From Pseudomonadota bacterium (GTDB lineage Bacteria; Desulfobacterota; Desulfarculia; Desulfarculales; Desulfarculaceae), in contig JAHIQI010000010.1 of NCBI GenBank assembly GCA_018902755.1, forward strand, positions 39,048 through 103,047: a stretch of 64,000 nucleotides of DNA, in the 5' to 3' direction. Made by a program: the position numbers and the translations under genes. Below are positions 26,176 to 34,947 of this stretch, piece after piece. Each line of letters opens with the position of its first letter. The first letter of the stretch is position 1. Below the pieces are notes generated by a model. It ran no database searches, was not told the DNA's origin, and saw only the letters and a list, made by a program, of their open reading frames with translations.

Positions 26176-27141
26176 TTAGGGCATCAGTATGTTGGGCACA
26201 GCGATGCCGCGCTCCTTCAGGGCCTTCACGGTGCCCGGGTGCAGCGGTATGGGGCTGTACTTCACTGCGTTCTGCGGGGTGGTGTAGGCCGCCGAGGGGT
26301 GGATCTTCATCAGGTAGTCCTTGTGATTCCACAAGGCGTTGACCAGATTGTAGACCAGCTCGGTGTCCAGGGACTTCTGCACGATCATCACGTTCCAAAC
26401 GCCGATGGTGGGGATCGGGACGTCCACGCCGCGGTACACGCCCGCGCCCAGATCCACCGCCGCGTAGGTCTTGTTGTAGGCCAGGATCTTGGCCTGCTGC
26501 TTGCCGGTGAAGGCCAGAATGCGAATGTCGTGAGTGGTGGCCAGGTCCATGATGGAGCTGGTGCCCGGACCCACCGACCAGAAGCCCACCTCGATGGTGC
26601 CGTCGCGCAGGGCGTTGGCGGTCTCGGTGAAGCTCAGGCGCTTGTCGCTGTAGGAGTCCAGGGGAACGCCCAGGGCCTTGAGCACGGTCTCGCTCATGAA
26701 GTTGGTGCCGCTGCCGGGGCTGCCGGTGGACACGCTCTTGCCCTTGATCTGCTCCACGTTGGTGATGGGGCTCTTCTTGAGCACCACGACCTGGAGCAGG
26801 TTGGGGTACATGATGGCCATGCCCAGGATGCGGTGCTTCTTGCCGCGGAACTTGCTGGTGCCGTTGAAGCCGGCCTTGGCCACGTCGCCCATGACCTCGC
26901 CGATGACCGTTTCGCCCTTGTCGGCCAGCTTGACGTTTTCCACGCTGGCCCCGGTGACCTCGGCCACCGCCTTGACGCCCTTGACGTACTTGGACCAGAT
27001 CTCGGCCACGCCGCCGCCGTAGGGATAGTAGATGCCGCCGGTGCCGCCGGTGCCGATGCCGATGAAGGTGGTGCCCAGGGCCATGGAGGCGCCGAGCAGG
27101 AGCGCCGCCGCCACAACCAAAATTACGCTAAACCTTTTCAT
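26176..27141 (-). CDS. TAXI-family TRAP transporter solute-binding protein
   Basis: 321 residues with a signal peptide (MKRFSVILVVAAALLLGASMALG). The mature start TFIGIGTGGTGGIYYPYGG is typical of TAXI binding proteins, followed by EVTGASVENVKL, SVGSPGSGT-like STGSPGSGTNFM, and a C-terminal IHPSAAYTTPQNAVKYSPIPLHPGTVKAL-type region. It binds the substrate in the periplasm and hands it to the fused permease. Related TAXI proteins bind glutamate or other dicarboxylates, but the ligand cannot be read here. Confidence 0.92.
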   Translation of the reverse strand: MKRFSVILVVAAALLLGASMALGTTFIGIGTGGTGGIYYPYGGGVAEIWSKYVKGVKAVAEVTGASVENVKLADKGETVIGEVMGDVAKAGFNGTSKFRGKKHRILGMAIMYPNLLQVVVLKKSPITNVEQIKGKSVSTGSPGSGTNFMSETVLKALGVPLDSYSDKRLSFTETANALRDGTIEVGFWSVGPGTSSIMDLATTHDIRILAFTGKQQAKILAYNKTYAAVDLGAGVYRGVDVPIPTIGVWNVMIVQKSLDTELVYNLVNALWNHKDYLMKIHPSAAYTTPQNAVKYSPIPLHPGTVKALKERGIAVPNILMP

Positions 27142-27165
27142 GGGTTGATCCTCCTTGGACCCTGG

Positions 27166-27609
27166 CTACTTGGCCATGGTCTTGACGATTAGGGTCATGC
27201 CGGTGGGCGCGGTGGACTGGCCCTTGAAGAAATAGGTGAAGCCGGCGGTGGCGCCGGGCTTGACCAGCCCCTTGTTGGTCTTGCGGGGGATCAGGCCGCC
27301 CACGGCCTTGTCGTTGTCCAGGAAGATTTGGACCCTGAAGCGCTGGTCTTCCTTGGAGACGTTCATCAGGGTGACCTTGACCGCCAGGGATTTCACCCCA
27401 TCGAAGTTTTTGTGCATGCACTCCAGGGCCACCAGCTTGGCCTCCGGGGCGATCGCCCTGACCATCTTGCCCTGCACCGCGCAGGCGATCTTTTTCTCCG
27501 GGGCAGGCTTGGCCAGCTCCTCTTCCATGGTGGCGCAACCGCCCACAGTGAGGGCCAAGGCCGTCAGGGCAGCCATAAGCCCCATGAGCACTACTTTGGT
27601 GACTCTCAT
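27166..27609 (-). CDS. Small lipoprotein of the TRAP cluster
   Basis: 147 residues from ATG 27609, with GGGAGG seven bases upstream. Lipoprotein signal MRVTKVVLMGLMAALTALALTVGGC. The mature part looks like an Ig-like beta sandwich: KLVALECMHKNF, LAVKVTLMNVSKEDQRFRVQIFLDND, and a conserved-looking GLVKPGATAGFTYFFKG. It resembles the predicted periplasmic YcfL-type lipoproteins, but I cannot assign a family firmly. It lies 24 bases before the binding-protein gene. Confidence 0.75.
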   Translation of the reverse strand: MRVTKVVLMGLMAALTALALTVGGCATMEEELAKPAPEKKIACAVQGKMVRAIAPEAKLVALECMHKNFDGVKSLAVKVTLMNVSKEDQRFRVQIFLDNDKAVGGLIPRKTNKGLVKPGATAGFTYFFKGQSTAPTGMTLIVKTMAK

Positions 27610-27653
27610 GCTTCTACCTCCCGTCCTGGTTTTTGGAACCACAAAACGTCGTT

Positions 27654-28382
27654 CTAGCCGGCCTTTCGCGCGGCCTGTCCCCTGCCGACCTCCACGCCCA
27701 TGTTGCGGTAGAGTTCGCGCAAGGTTTCCAGGTCCGCGACCGTGAGCCGGCGGGCTTCCTCAGCCTGCCCCGCCCGCACCGCTTCCATGATCTTGTAGTG
27801 ATAATCATGCACGATGAGGCTGGTTTGCCGGTTCAGCTTGCCCCTGAGGCTATCCACCAGGATGCTCATGACCGTGTCGCACAAAAGGCTGAGCAGTGGA
27901 TTGCCGGCCAGGGCCACCAGACGGCGGTGAAATTCCAGGTTGTGGGTGCGAAGCGTCTGGGAGTCTTCGCGGCTCTCGTGGGCCAGTTCCAGCACCTCGG
28001 CCAGATGGACCAGCCCGGCCGGTTTGCCCCGCTGGGCGGCCAGGGCCGCCGCCGGGGGCTCCAGCAAGAGCCGCATCTCGAAAAGATCGTTGAGGGTGAT
28101 GTCGCCGCCCGCCAGGAGATTTTCCATGGAGGCGACCAGGGGCTTGTCCAGGTCGTGGCACACGAAGGTCCCGCCTCCGGCGCCTTTCTGCACCCTGAGG
28201 ATGCCGGCCATCTCCAGGGTGCGGATGGCCTCGCGAACCACCACCCGGCTCACCCCGTAGTTTTCCGCCAGTTCGCGCTCGGGCGGAAGCTGTTGATCTT
28301 GCTCCAGTAGACCGGCAAAGACCTGTCCCCTAATGGCCTCGGCCACTTCTTCGTAGGCCTTCTTGCGCCGGTTGCCTTGCAA
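27654..28382 (-). CDS. GntR/FadR-subfamily transcription regulator (FCD domain)
   Basis: 242 residues. N-terminal winged helix with LPPERELAENYGVSRVVVREAIRTLEMAGIL, then an all-helical FCD domain with metal-ligand candidates (ESREDSQTLRTHNLEFHRRL, HDYHYKIMEAVRAG). FCD regulators sense small carboxylic acids. It is the first gene of the leftward transport operon, and a perfect palindrome lies 66 bases upstream, so autoregulation of the operon is the simplest model. Confidence 0.92.
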   Translation of the reverse strand: MQGNRRKKAYEEVAEAIRGQVFAGLLEQDQQLPPERELAENYGVSRVVVREAIRTLEMAGILRVQKGAGGGTFVCHDLDKPLVASMENLLAGGDITLNDLFEMRLLLEPPAAALAAQRGKPAGLVHLAEVLELAHESREDSQTLRTHNLEFHRRLVALAGNPLLSLLCDTVMSILVDSLRGKLNRQTSLIVHDYHYKIMEAVRAGQAEEARRLTVADLETLRELYRNMGVEVGRGQAARKAG

Positions 28383-28447
28383 CAGTGTTTCCCCCGGGTC
28401 CTTCCCCTACATTCCTGCGGACGAGCGAGTGATGACTTGTTGGGTGA

Positions 28448-28463
28448 GGTCTAACCTTAGACC
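28448..28463. promoter_or_regulatory. Palindromic operator candidate for the GntR regulator
   Basis: GGTCTAA-CC-TTAGACC, perfect 7-bp arms, in the divergent spacer between the GntR gene and the nucleoside-recognition gene. A near copy sits at 17855-17870. Confidence 0.6.
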
Positions 28464-28542
28464 AGCCCTATTTTGCCAACCCATGCCCCGACTTGTCAAG
28501 GGCCGGGTTGACCGAAACGGCCGGTGCGCCTAGACTTGGCCC

Positions 28543-29001
28543 ATGTCCGCCGAGCACACCGCTTCGGCCCCGGCCGGCCCTCCCTGGCGTCTGGCCCTGG
28601 GCCGCAGTTTGGGGCGGGGCCGCAAGTTCTTGTGGTTCCTGCTCATCAACATTTTGCCCCTGTACGTGGCCAGTGACCTTCTGGTGTCCAGCGGGGCCCT
28701 GGCCAAGATCAGCGGCTTTTTGGAGCCGGTGATGAGCCTGTGGGGCCTGCCGCCCGAGGCGGCGGCGGTGTTGATGGCGGGCATGCTGGTGAACCTCTAC
28801 GCCGCCACCGCCGTGGCCGCGCCCCTGGCCCTGAGTTGGCAGCAGATCAGCGTTTTGGGCCTCATCCTGGGCATCGCCCACAGCCTGATCATGGAGGCAG
28901 TGGTGGTGCGCCAGCTCACGCCCCGCTACCACGCCCTCACCCTGCTGCGCATCGTGCTGGGCCTGGGGGCGGGTTGGCTCCTGGCGCTGGTGCTATGCTA
29001 G
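28543..29001 (+). CDS. Nucleoside-recognition (Gate) domain membrane protein, first half
   Basis: 152 residues with about four hydrophobic segments. LWFLLINILPLYVASDLLV, ISGFLEPVMSLWGLPPEAAAVLMAGMLVNLYAATAVAA and a LGIAHSLIMEAVVV segment match the Gate/nucleoside-recognition fold seen in SpmA, SpmB, FeoB and YjiH. No soluble domain. It is followed by an overlapping second Gate-domain gene, so the two probably form a heteromer at the inner membrane. Substrate unknown. Confidence 0.78.
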   Translation: MSAEHTASAPAGPPWRLALGRSLGRGRKFLWFLLINILPLYVASDLLVSSGALAKISGFLEPVMSLWGLPPEAAAVLMAGMLVNLYAATAVAAPLALSWQQISVLGLILGIAHSLIMEAVVVRQLTPRYHALTLLRIVLGLGAGWLLALVLC

Positions 29002-29444
29002 GCCAGTTGATCTCCATGCTGCCCGGTGCGGCGCTCAAGGGTCTGGTGCTGTGCGCCGAGTTGGCCCTGGTGGTGCTGCCCTTGATCGTGGGCTACGAGA
29101 TGGCCAAGGCCTACGGGGTGTTCGAGCGGCCCTGGAAGCGCCTGCGCCCGGCCCTGGCGGTGATCGGCCTGGGGCCCGGCGGCCTGGTGCCCCTGCTGGC
29201 CGGGGTTTTCCTGGGCCTGCTGTACGGCGCGGGCATCCTGGTCTCGGTGAGCCGGGAGGAGGGCCTGGCCGATTCCGAGCGTTTGGCCCTGGCCGTGTTT
29301 TTGGTGACCTGCCACGCGGTGGTGGAAGACACCGCCCTGTTCGTGATACTGGGGGGAAGCGCCTTTTGGATTCTGGCTCCGCGCCTGGTCATGGCCCTGG
29401 GCCTCACCGCCTGGCTGGCCCGGCGGGGCCGGAGTCGCCTTTAA
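28995..29444 (+). CDS. Nucleoside-recognition (Gate) domain membrane protein, second half
   Basis: 149 residues from ATG 28995, overlapping the previous gene by 7 bases. The frame is open upstream but only in the shadow of that gene. Hydrophobic throughout: VLPLIVGYEMAKAYGVFERPW, GGLVPLLAGVFLGLLYGAGILVSVSREEGL and LVTCHAVVEDTALFVILGGSAFWIL fit the second half of Gate-domain transporters such as SpmB. Likely the partner of the preceding protein. Confidence 0.78.
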   Translation: MLGQLISMLPGAALKGLVLCAELALVVLPLIVGYEMAKAYGVFERPWKRLRPALAVIGLGPGGLVPLLAGVFLGLLYGAGILVSVSREEGLADSERLALAVFLVTCHAVVEDTALFVILGGSAFWILAPRLVMALGLTAWLARRGRSRL

Positions 29445-29461
29445 ACCGACGGGAGAAAATC

Positions 29462-29740
29462 ATGGCCGAACACAGCCATACCTTTGTGGAAGAATACACC
29501 GGCCTGGTGGGCTTCGGCCTGGACCGGCCCACCGACGAGGCCACGGTGCTGGTCTACTTGCAGAAATTTTCCGATGACGAGTGCATGGCCACCATCCTGC
29601 CCCGGCTCAACCAGGAGGAGCTGGCCATGCTCTTCGACAGCATCAGCGACCTTTTGCGCCGCCACCTGGAAGAAGAGGAATATCACGCCAAGTTCCTCAA
29701 AGATCCCGAGCCCCACCACCACGCCCCCATGGAAGAGTAG
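29462..29740 (+). CDS. Small acidic helical protein of unknown function
   Basis: 92 residues from ATG 29462, preceded by a GGGAG ribosome site. Predicted helical and acidic: LVYLQKFSDDECMATILPRLNQEELAMLFDSISDLLRRHLEEEEYHAKFL, with a His-rich tail (PEPHHHAPMEE). No family recognised. It lies 17 bases after the Gate gene and 2 before the next, so it belongs to the operon. Confidence 0.7.
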   Translation: MAEHSHTFVEEYTGLVGFGLDRPTDEATVLVYLQKFSDDECMATILPRLNQEELAMLFDSISDLLRRHLEEEEYHAKFLKDPEPHHHAPMEE

Positions 29741-29742
29741 CC

Positions 29743-30888
29743 ATGAGCCAAGAGGAGAAACTGCCCCGCCAACTGGCCCTGGTCCGGGGCATATTGGACG
29801 GCGCCTTCTTCAGCCCCCTGCGCAGCCTGGACTGGCCCGCCTTCTGTTTCGACCAGCCCGGCCTGCTGGGCCTGGAAGAGGATGAGGCCTTTGACCTGTA
29901 CGTGCGCGGGGCCCTGGCCGCCGAGACCATCTACCCCGAGCTGTGCGAGGGCCGCGAGCCCCTGGCCTGGATATGGTCCATGCCCGAGCCCAGCCCGGTG
30001 CTGGCCCATGCCCTGGCCAGCCTGCGCTCGGACCGGCCCTTCCTTTTCCACCGCCTGCTCTATTCCCTGGCCCCGGTAAAGCAGGGAGGGTTGGAGCCGG
30101 AAGGCTTCGAACTGGTGGAGGACTATCTGGCCACCGCCCTGGGCGAGGGATCGGGCCTCAGGGAAGCGGCGGCCGACGAGGTAGCCATCCTAACCCGCCG
30201 GGCCTTGCAGGCCGTGGGCCAGGAAGACGAAAAGCCCGACGCGCTCCTGGCCGAAACCGCGGGGGTGGTTCTGGCCCAAGCCAAGGCGGCGGAGGTGATG
30301 AGCGACGCCGAGCTCTTAACCTGGCTTACCCTGGGTGACGGGTTGGAGGGGGTGGACCCGGAGATCGCCCCGGCGGTGGCCGCCCTGGCCTGGTCCGCCT
30401 GGTGCGGGGCGGTGATCGGCGCTCCGCCCAACTTGGCCCTGCTTTCGCGCCTGCGGCCCAGCCTGGTCTTGAACCCCAGCGAGCTGGCCCTGTACGCCCC
30501 CCAACTGGCGGGCTCGGGCCAGGTGATCAGCGCCCGCTGCCCCTACTGCCAGACCGACAACTCCCTGGTGCTGGGCGATCAGGTCAGCGAGCGGGTGCGC
30601 TGCCCCCATCTGCTGTATGTAGGCACCAGCGACGAGGCCCACCTTTTGCGCGCGGTGCAGGGCTTCGAGCTTGGCCGGGACTTCCTGTCCCTTTTGGAGA
30701 GCTACTACCAGTCCCCGGCGGACTTCGAGCTGTTCGCCACCATCGTGGACGACCTGTACGAGATGCTCTGCTCCCAGGGCCGCCTGGCCGCCGCGCCGGT
30801 GAACTGCGAGGGCACTCAGGGCTTCTATTACCTCAAGGCCTTTTTCGCCGGGCCTCCCCCGGAGCAAGAGGAAGAGAGCGTGCATTGA
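29743..30888 (+). CDS. Uncharacterised 381-residue protein
   Basis: 381 residues from ATG 29743; upstream extension of the frame overlaps the previous gene. Mostly helical with no signal peptide or membrane segment. A CPYCQTDNSLVLGDQVSERVRCPHLLY stretch looks like a partial treble-clef or zinc-ribbon (CxxC plus a later C and H). I do not recognise the family. The gene ends in a TGATG overlap with the M42 peptidase, implying coupled translation. Confidence 0.7.
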   Translation: MSQEEKLPRQLALVRGILDGAFFSPLRSLDWPAFCFDQPGLLGLEEDEAFDLYVRGALAAETIYPELCEGREPLAWIWSMPEPSPVLAHALASLRSDRPFLFHRLLYSLAPVKQGGLEPEGFELVEDYLATALGEGSGLREAAADEVAILTRRALQAVGQEDEKPDALLAETAGVVLAQAKAAEVMSDAELLTWLTLGDGLEGVDPEIAPAVAALAWSAWCGAVIGAPPNLALLSRLRPSLVLNPSELALYAPQLAGSGQVISARCPYCQTDNSLVLGDQVSERVRCPHLLYVGTSDEAHLLRAVQGFELGRDFLSLLESYYQSPADFELFATIVDDLYEMLCSQGRLAAAPVNCEGTQGFYYLKAFFAGPPPEQEEESVH

Positions 30889-31940
30889 TGAGCTTGCTTG
30901 AACTGCTGGACACCCTGTGCCCGCCCCTGGGCCCTCCGGGGCGCGAGGACGACATCCGCCTGGTGGTGCGAGAGCTGGTGGAGCCCCTGGCCCAGCGGGT
31001 GGAGACCGACCGCCTGGGCAACCTCAGGGCCTGGTGGGGGCCGGACAAGCGGCCCCTGGTGATGCTGGACGCCCACATGGACGAGGTGGCGGTGATCGTG
31101 CAGCACATCGACGAGCAGGGCTTCATCAGGGTGGCCCCCCTGGGCGGCCTGGACCGGCGTTTGCTGCCCGGCTCCAAAGTGATCCTACAACCCAGGCCCG
31201 GCCAACGGGTCGATGCGGTGTGCGGCCTGTTGCCGCCCCACGTGAGCGGCGGCAAGGACCAGGACAAGACCCCGGCCTGGGAGCAGATATTCTTGGACGC
31301 GGGATTGAACAGCGCGGCCGAGGCGGCCGAGGCGGGCCTGGAGATCGGCACCTGCGGGGTGCTGGAGTTGGGCAACGGCCCCCTGGGCCAAGGCTTTTAC
31401 CACGCCCGCAACCTGGACAACCGGGCCGGGTGCGCGGTGCTGGTGTGGCTGCTTGAGCGGCTGGCCGCCGAGAAGCGCGAGCTTCCCTTCGGCCTGGTCA
31501 TGAACTTCTCGGTGGCCGAGGAGGTGGGCCTGCGTGGAGCGGCCACGGCGGCCTTTGACCTGGCCCCGGACCTGGCCCTGGCCGTGGAGTCCACGGTGGG
31601 CGAGACCCCGGGGGTGGAGGCGGCCCGCACCCCCACCCGCCTGGGCCAGGGCCCGGCCATCACCGTGGCCGACGGGCGCATCGTGGTGCCCCTGGCCATG
31701 GTGGACTCCCTGGAGGCGGCGGCCCGGGAAACGGGCATCGCGGCCCAGCGCAAGCGGCCTCCCTTTGGGGGCACCAACGCCGGGGCGATCCACATGAGCC
31801 GGGGCGGGGTGCTCACCGGGGTGGTGAGCGTGCCCACCCGCTACATCCACAGCCCGGCCTCGGTGCTCAAGCTAAGCGACCTGGACGGCCTGGGCGAGCT
31901 GGTGTGGGCCTGGCTGGGCCGGGCGGAGGCGCTGCTGTGA
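30888..31940 (+). CDS. M42-family metallo-aminopeptidase
   Basis: 350 residues from ATG 30888. Two-metal cytosolic aminopeptidase of the PepA-glutamyl/endoglucanase M type. Metal and catalytic motifs: DAHMDEVAVIV, the NLDNRAG block, AEEVGLRGA with the general-base Glu pair, AVESTVGETPG and a final YIHSPAS His. The usual GGTDAG is GGTNAG here, and HSPxE is HSPAS; both changes are worth noting but other ligands are intact. It sits between the unknown protein and an M24 peptidase. Confidence 0.88.
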   Translation: MSLLELLDTLCPPLGPPGREDDIRLVVRELVEPLAQRVETDRLGNLRAWWGPDKRPLVMLDAHMDEVAVIVQHIDEQGFIRVAPLGGLDRRLLPGSKVILQPRPGQRVDAVCGLLPPHVSGGKDQDKTPAWEQIFLDAGLNSAAEAAEAGLEIGTCGVLELGNGPLGQGFYHARNLDNRAGCAVLVWLLERLAAEKRELPFGLVMNFSVAEEVGLRGAATAAFDLAPDLALAVESTVGETPGVEAARTPTRLGQGPAITVADGRIVVPLAMVDSLEAAARETGIAAQRKRPPFGGTNAGAIHMSRGGVLTGVVSVPTRYIHSPASVLKLSDLDGLGELVWAWLGRAEALL

Positions 31941-33157
31941 GCTGGGATTTCCCCTCTTGGTACCGCCTGACCCCCAAAGAGGTGCTGGCCCCTCGCCGGG
32001 AGCGCATCGCGGCCATGTGCGCCGAACAGGGGCTGGGTGGCATAGTGCTCAGCGACGCCTACGACGTGTTCTACGCCAGCGGCACCAGCCAGCAAGGCCT
32101 GGTGATGATCCCGGCCAAGGGCGAGCCCCTGGTGCTCATGCGCCGCCATTTCGAGCGGGCCGCGGCGGAGAGCCCCTGGCCGGTGACCCCCATCAGCGGC
32201 CTGACCCAGGCGGCGGACTTCCTGCTGGCTGCCCTGCCCTCGGTCTCGCGTTTGGGTTTAACGCTAGATGTCATGCCCGCCGTGGACTACCTGGGCTGGC
32301 AAAGGCGCCTGCCCGGCCTGGAGCTCACCGACGCCACCAAGCCCTGGCTGGGGCTCAAGGCGGTCAAGGACGCCTGGGAGCTGGAGCGCATGACCCAGGC
32401 GGGCAAGCTGGCCGCCGGCATCTACGCCGCCCTGCCCGGCCTGATAAAGCCCGGCATGAGCGAGACCGAGTTGGCCGGGGAGATGCAGCGCATGGCCATG
32501 GCCGTGGGCTCCATCGACTACTTGCGCTCGCGCCACGCCTATCACCAGACCTATTCCTGGCACATCGCCTCCGGCCCGGAGGGCAACCTGCCCAGCGCCA
32601 TGGACGCGCCCTTCAACGGCTGGGGCCTGTCCCCGGCCTTCCCCCTGGGGGCCAGCCACCGGCGCTTGAAGGCGGGCGAGCCCATCAACGTGGACTTCGG
32701 CCTGAGCATCGAGGGCTACCAGACCGACCAGACCCGCACCTTCGTTTTGGGCAAAGCGCCCGAGGAGGTGCGCCGGGCCCACGCCTGTCTGGAAGAGATC
32801 GAGACCGCGCTCATACAGGGCCTGACGCCCGGCGCGGTGAGCGGCCAGCTGTATGACCTGTCCCTGGAGATCGCGGCCCGTTGGGGGCTGAGCGACAGCT
32901 ACCTTGGCAGGCCGGGACACAAGATCCGCTTCGCGGCCCATGGGGTGGGCCAGGAGTTGGGCTGCCCGCCCTACATCCTGGAGAACTCCCAGGCCGTGGT
33001 GCGCGTGGGCGAAACCTACGCCCTGGAGCTGAAGATGGTCACCAGCCTGGGGCCGGTGGGCCTGGAAAGCAGCGTGGCGGTGCGGCCCTCGGGCCCGGCC
33101 CTGAACCTTACCCCCGCACCCAGCGTGTTGACCGAGATACCCTTGGAGGCATCATGA
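31937..33157 (+). CDS. M24-family Xaa-Pro peptidase
   Basis: 406 residues from GTG 31937 in a GTGA overlap with the M42 gene. Creatinase-like N-terminal domain, then the pita-bread fold. Metal ligands of the M24 set are present: Asp in INVDFGLSIEG, Asp in QTDQTRTFVLG, His in AAHGVGQELG, Glu in ALELKMV and Glu in VGLESSVAV. It cleaves X-Pro peptides or related amide bonds in the cytoplasm. Pairing with M42 suggests terminal peptide turnover. Confidence 0.9.
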   Translation: MSWDFPSWYRLTPKEVLAPRRERIAAMCAEQGLGGIVLSDAYDVFYASGTSQQGLVMIPAKGEPLVLMRRHFERAAAESPWPVTPISGLTQAADFLLAALPSVSRLGLTLDVMPAVDYLGWQRRLPGLELTDATKPWLGLKAVKDAWELERMTQAGKLAAGIYAALPGLIKPGMSETELAGEMQRMAMAVGSIDYLRSRHAYHQTYSWHIASGPEGNLPSAMDAPFNGWGLSPAFPLGASHRRLKAGEPINVDFGLSIEGYQTDQTRTFVLGKAPEEVRRAHACLEEIETALIQGLTPGAVSGQLYDLSLEIAARWGLSDSYLGRPGHKIRFAAHGVGQELGCPPYILENSQAVVRVGETYALELKMVTSLGPVGLESSVAVRPSGPALNLTPAPSVLTEIPLEAS

Positions 33158-33621
33158 AGCGAATAAACCCGGAATGGGTCAAGGCCATCCAGAGCGGGGT
33201 GAACCCCTGCCCTTACTTTGAGCTGCAATCCATGCGCATCGCCGACGTGAGCTGGGGCCGGGCCCGCCTGGAGATAGACCTGGCCCGCAAGCACATCCAG
33301 CCCTTCGGCATAGTGCACGGCGGGGTGATCTCCTCCATCGCCGACGCGGCGGGCTTCTGGGGGGTCTACAGCCAGATGGAGCCGGGGTACGCCATGACCA
33401 CGGTGGAGCTGAAGGTGAACTTCCTGGCTCCGACCAAGGACGTGGGCCAACTCATCGGCGAGGGGCGCTGCATCAAGCTGGGGCGCACCCTGGGCCTGGG
33501 CGAGGCCACGGTCACCAACTCGGCGGGCAAGATGGTGGCCCACGCCACCACCACCCTGATGGTGGCGCCTCACCTGGCCCTGGTGAACCAGGACAAGCTG
33601 CCGCCCAAATTCTTGGATTAG
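33154..33621 (+). CDS. PaaI-type hotdog thioesterase
   Basis: 155 residues from ATG 33154 (ATGA overlap). Hotdog fold with the PaaI motif IVHGGVISSIADAAGFWG, then TVELKVNFLAPTKDVGQLIGEG and ATVTNSAGKMVAHATTTLMV. It hydrolyses an acyl-CoA thioester; the acyl group is unknown. Last gene of the seven-gene operon, followed by a repeat element. Confidence 0.9.
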   Translation: MKRINPEWVKAIQSGVNPCPYFELQSMRIADVSWGRARLEIDLARKHIQPFGIVHGGVISSIADAAGFWGVYSQMEPGYAMTTVELKVNFLAPTKDVGQLIGEGRCIKLGRTLGLGEATVTNSAGKMVAHATTTLMVAPHLALVNQDKLPPKFLD

Positions 33622-33622
33622 T

Positions 33623-33744
33623 CCGGCACAGCCAGCCGCCCATGGGCTGAGTTGCCGGCATCGCTCACGGCTCGACGTAGGCTTTGCTACGCTTGCGCCT
33701 TTCGCTCGCCGGACGCCTTGCCCACGAACACCTGGCTGTGCCGG
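33623..33744. repeat. CACAGCCAG intergenic repeat, copy 4, with intact inverted ends
   Basis: 122 bp with perfect 13-bp terminal inverted repeats (CCGGCACAGCCAG and CTGGCTGTGCCGG) and a central hairpin CGTAG...CTACG. This is the best preserved copy in the window. It fills the spacer between two convergent genes. Confidence 0.75.
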
Positions 33745-33780
33745 TTCAGACTTGGAACCGGTGCGCAACAAAACCGCTGT

Positions 33781-34764
33781 TTAATCTAAAACGCTCTCTC
33801 TCCACAGAGGGTGATGGGAGCACCTGAAGGCCCCGCCCCAGGTGGCCACCGCGTCGTAGGGAATCTCGATGACCTCCACCCCGCGCCGGGCCAGTTCCTG
33901 GCCGATGCGGTGGTGCTGCTCGTCGATGATCACGCTCTTATCGTCCAGCACCAGGCAGTTGGCCGCCAGGCGCTTGGCCTCCTCCAAGCTCACCTCCACA
34001 TAGTCCCAGTCGCGGATGCTCTCGGGCAGGCTCTCCACGAATCCCTCGCGGCAGATCACCCCCAGGCCGGGGCGCACCAGGGCCAGCACGCAGTCCAGGT
34101 GCTCCCAGGCGTCGGTGAGCTTCACCTCGTGCACCCGGTACCTGTTCCCCAGGGTGGCTTGCAGCCAGGCGATACCCGCCGGGTTGGAGCCCCGGCCGGA
34201 GTTGCCCACGTAGACGTCGTAGCCGTTGAGCAGTACGTCGCCGCCCTCCAGATAGAGGTTGTCCTCCCCGAAGCTGGGCGAGGCCGGAGGCATGGCCACA
34301 TAGCGGGCTCCCGAACCGGCCAGGCGCTCGCGGATGATGGGGCGCACCGCGAAGCGCTCCTTGGCCCGCATGGGCACCTTGAGCACGGTTTCGATTACGT
34401 GATCGCCCACCACCAGCATGGGGTCGCGGGCGTAGAGCAACATGCCACCCTGCTGCACGTAGTCCATGTACTCACGCTCCGCCGGGGCCAGGCGATGGCT
34501 GCGGTGCACGATGACCCCGCGCCCGGCCAGCACCTCGGCCAGGTGGCCGATCTGGGCGATTACCTTGGCGGTGCGCTCGGGCTCTATCTCCTGGGCGGGG
34601 CGGCCGCCACAGGTTCTCATGACTTCGATGAACTGAGGGTCGTAGATGAAGCTGACCGCCTCGCTGAAGCCGGGCATCACCAGGTCTTCTCCACGGCCCA
34701 CGATGACTTCGCGCAGCTTGCCCCATTCGTGATGGGCGGTGATGGGTCTGGCTTGGCTGGTCAT
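33781..34764 (-). CDS. Amidinotransferase/arginine-deiminase superfamily enzyme
   Basis: 327 residues from ATG 34764, preceded by GAGGAGG. Five-bladed beta-propeller family of glycine amidinotransferase and dimethylargininase. Seen: EWGKLREVIVG at the N-terminus, EDNLYLEGGDVLLNGYDVYVG, the catalytic His in AWEHLDCVLALV and the catalytic Cys in GGAFRCSHHPL. The overall pattern is closest to amidinotransferases, but whether it transfers an amidino group or only hydrolyses is not clear. Single leftward gene. Confidence 0.85.
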   Translation of the reverse strand: MTSQARPITAHHEWGKLREVIVGRGEDLVMPGFSEAVSFIYDPQFIEVMRTCGGRPAQEIEPERTAKVIAQIGHLAEVLAGRGVIVHRSHRLAPAEREYMDYVQQGGMLLYARDPMLVVGDHVIETVLKVPMRAKERFAVRPIIRERLAGSGARYVAMPPASPSFGEDNLYLEGGDVLLNGYDVYVGNSGRGSNPAGIAWLQATLGNRYRVHEVKLTDAWEHLDCVLALVRPGLGVICREGFVESLPESIRDWDYVEVSLEEAKRLAANCLVLDDKSVIIDEQHHRIGQELARRGVEVIEIPYDAVATWGGAFRCSHHPLWRESVLD

Positions 34765-34947
34765 GCTTGCCTCCTCGGATATCAGATTGCGCGAACTTGG
34801 TTGGTTTGGGGGCGGCGGGTCCATCCTAACAAAACGCCGACCGCACCCCCAGCCGTATTTCCCGCGTCCCGAATAATAGCCTTAGCGTCACTTGACAAAG
34901 GGTGGGAGGGGCTGTCAGCTTATTAATTAAGAATCATTTTCCTAACC

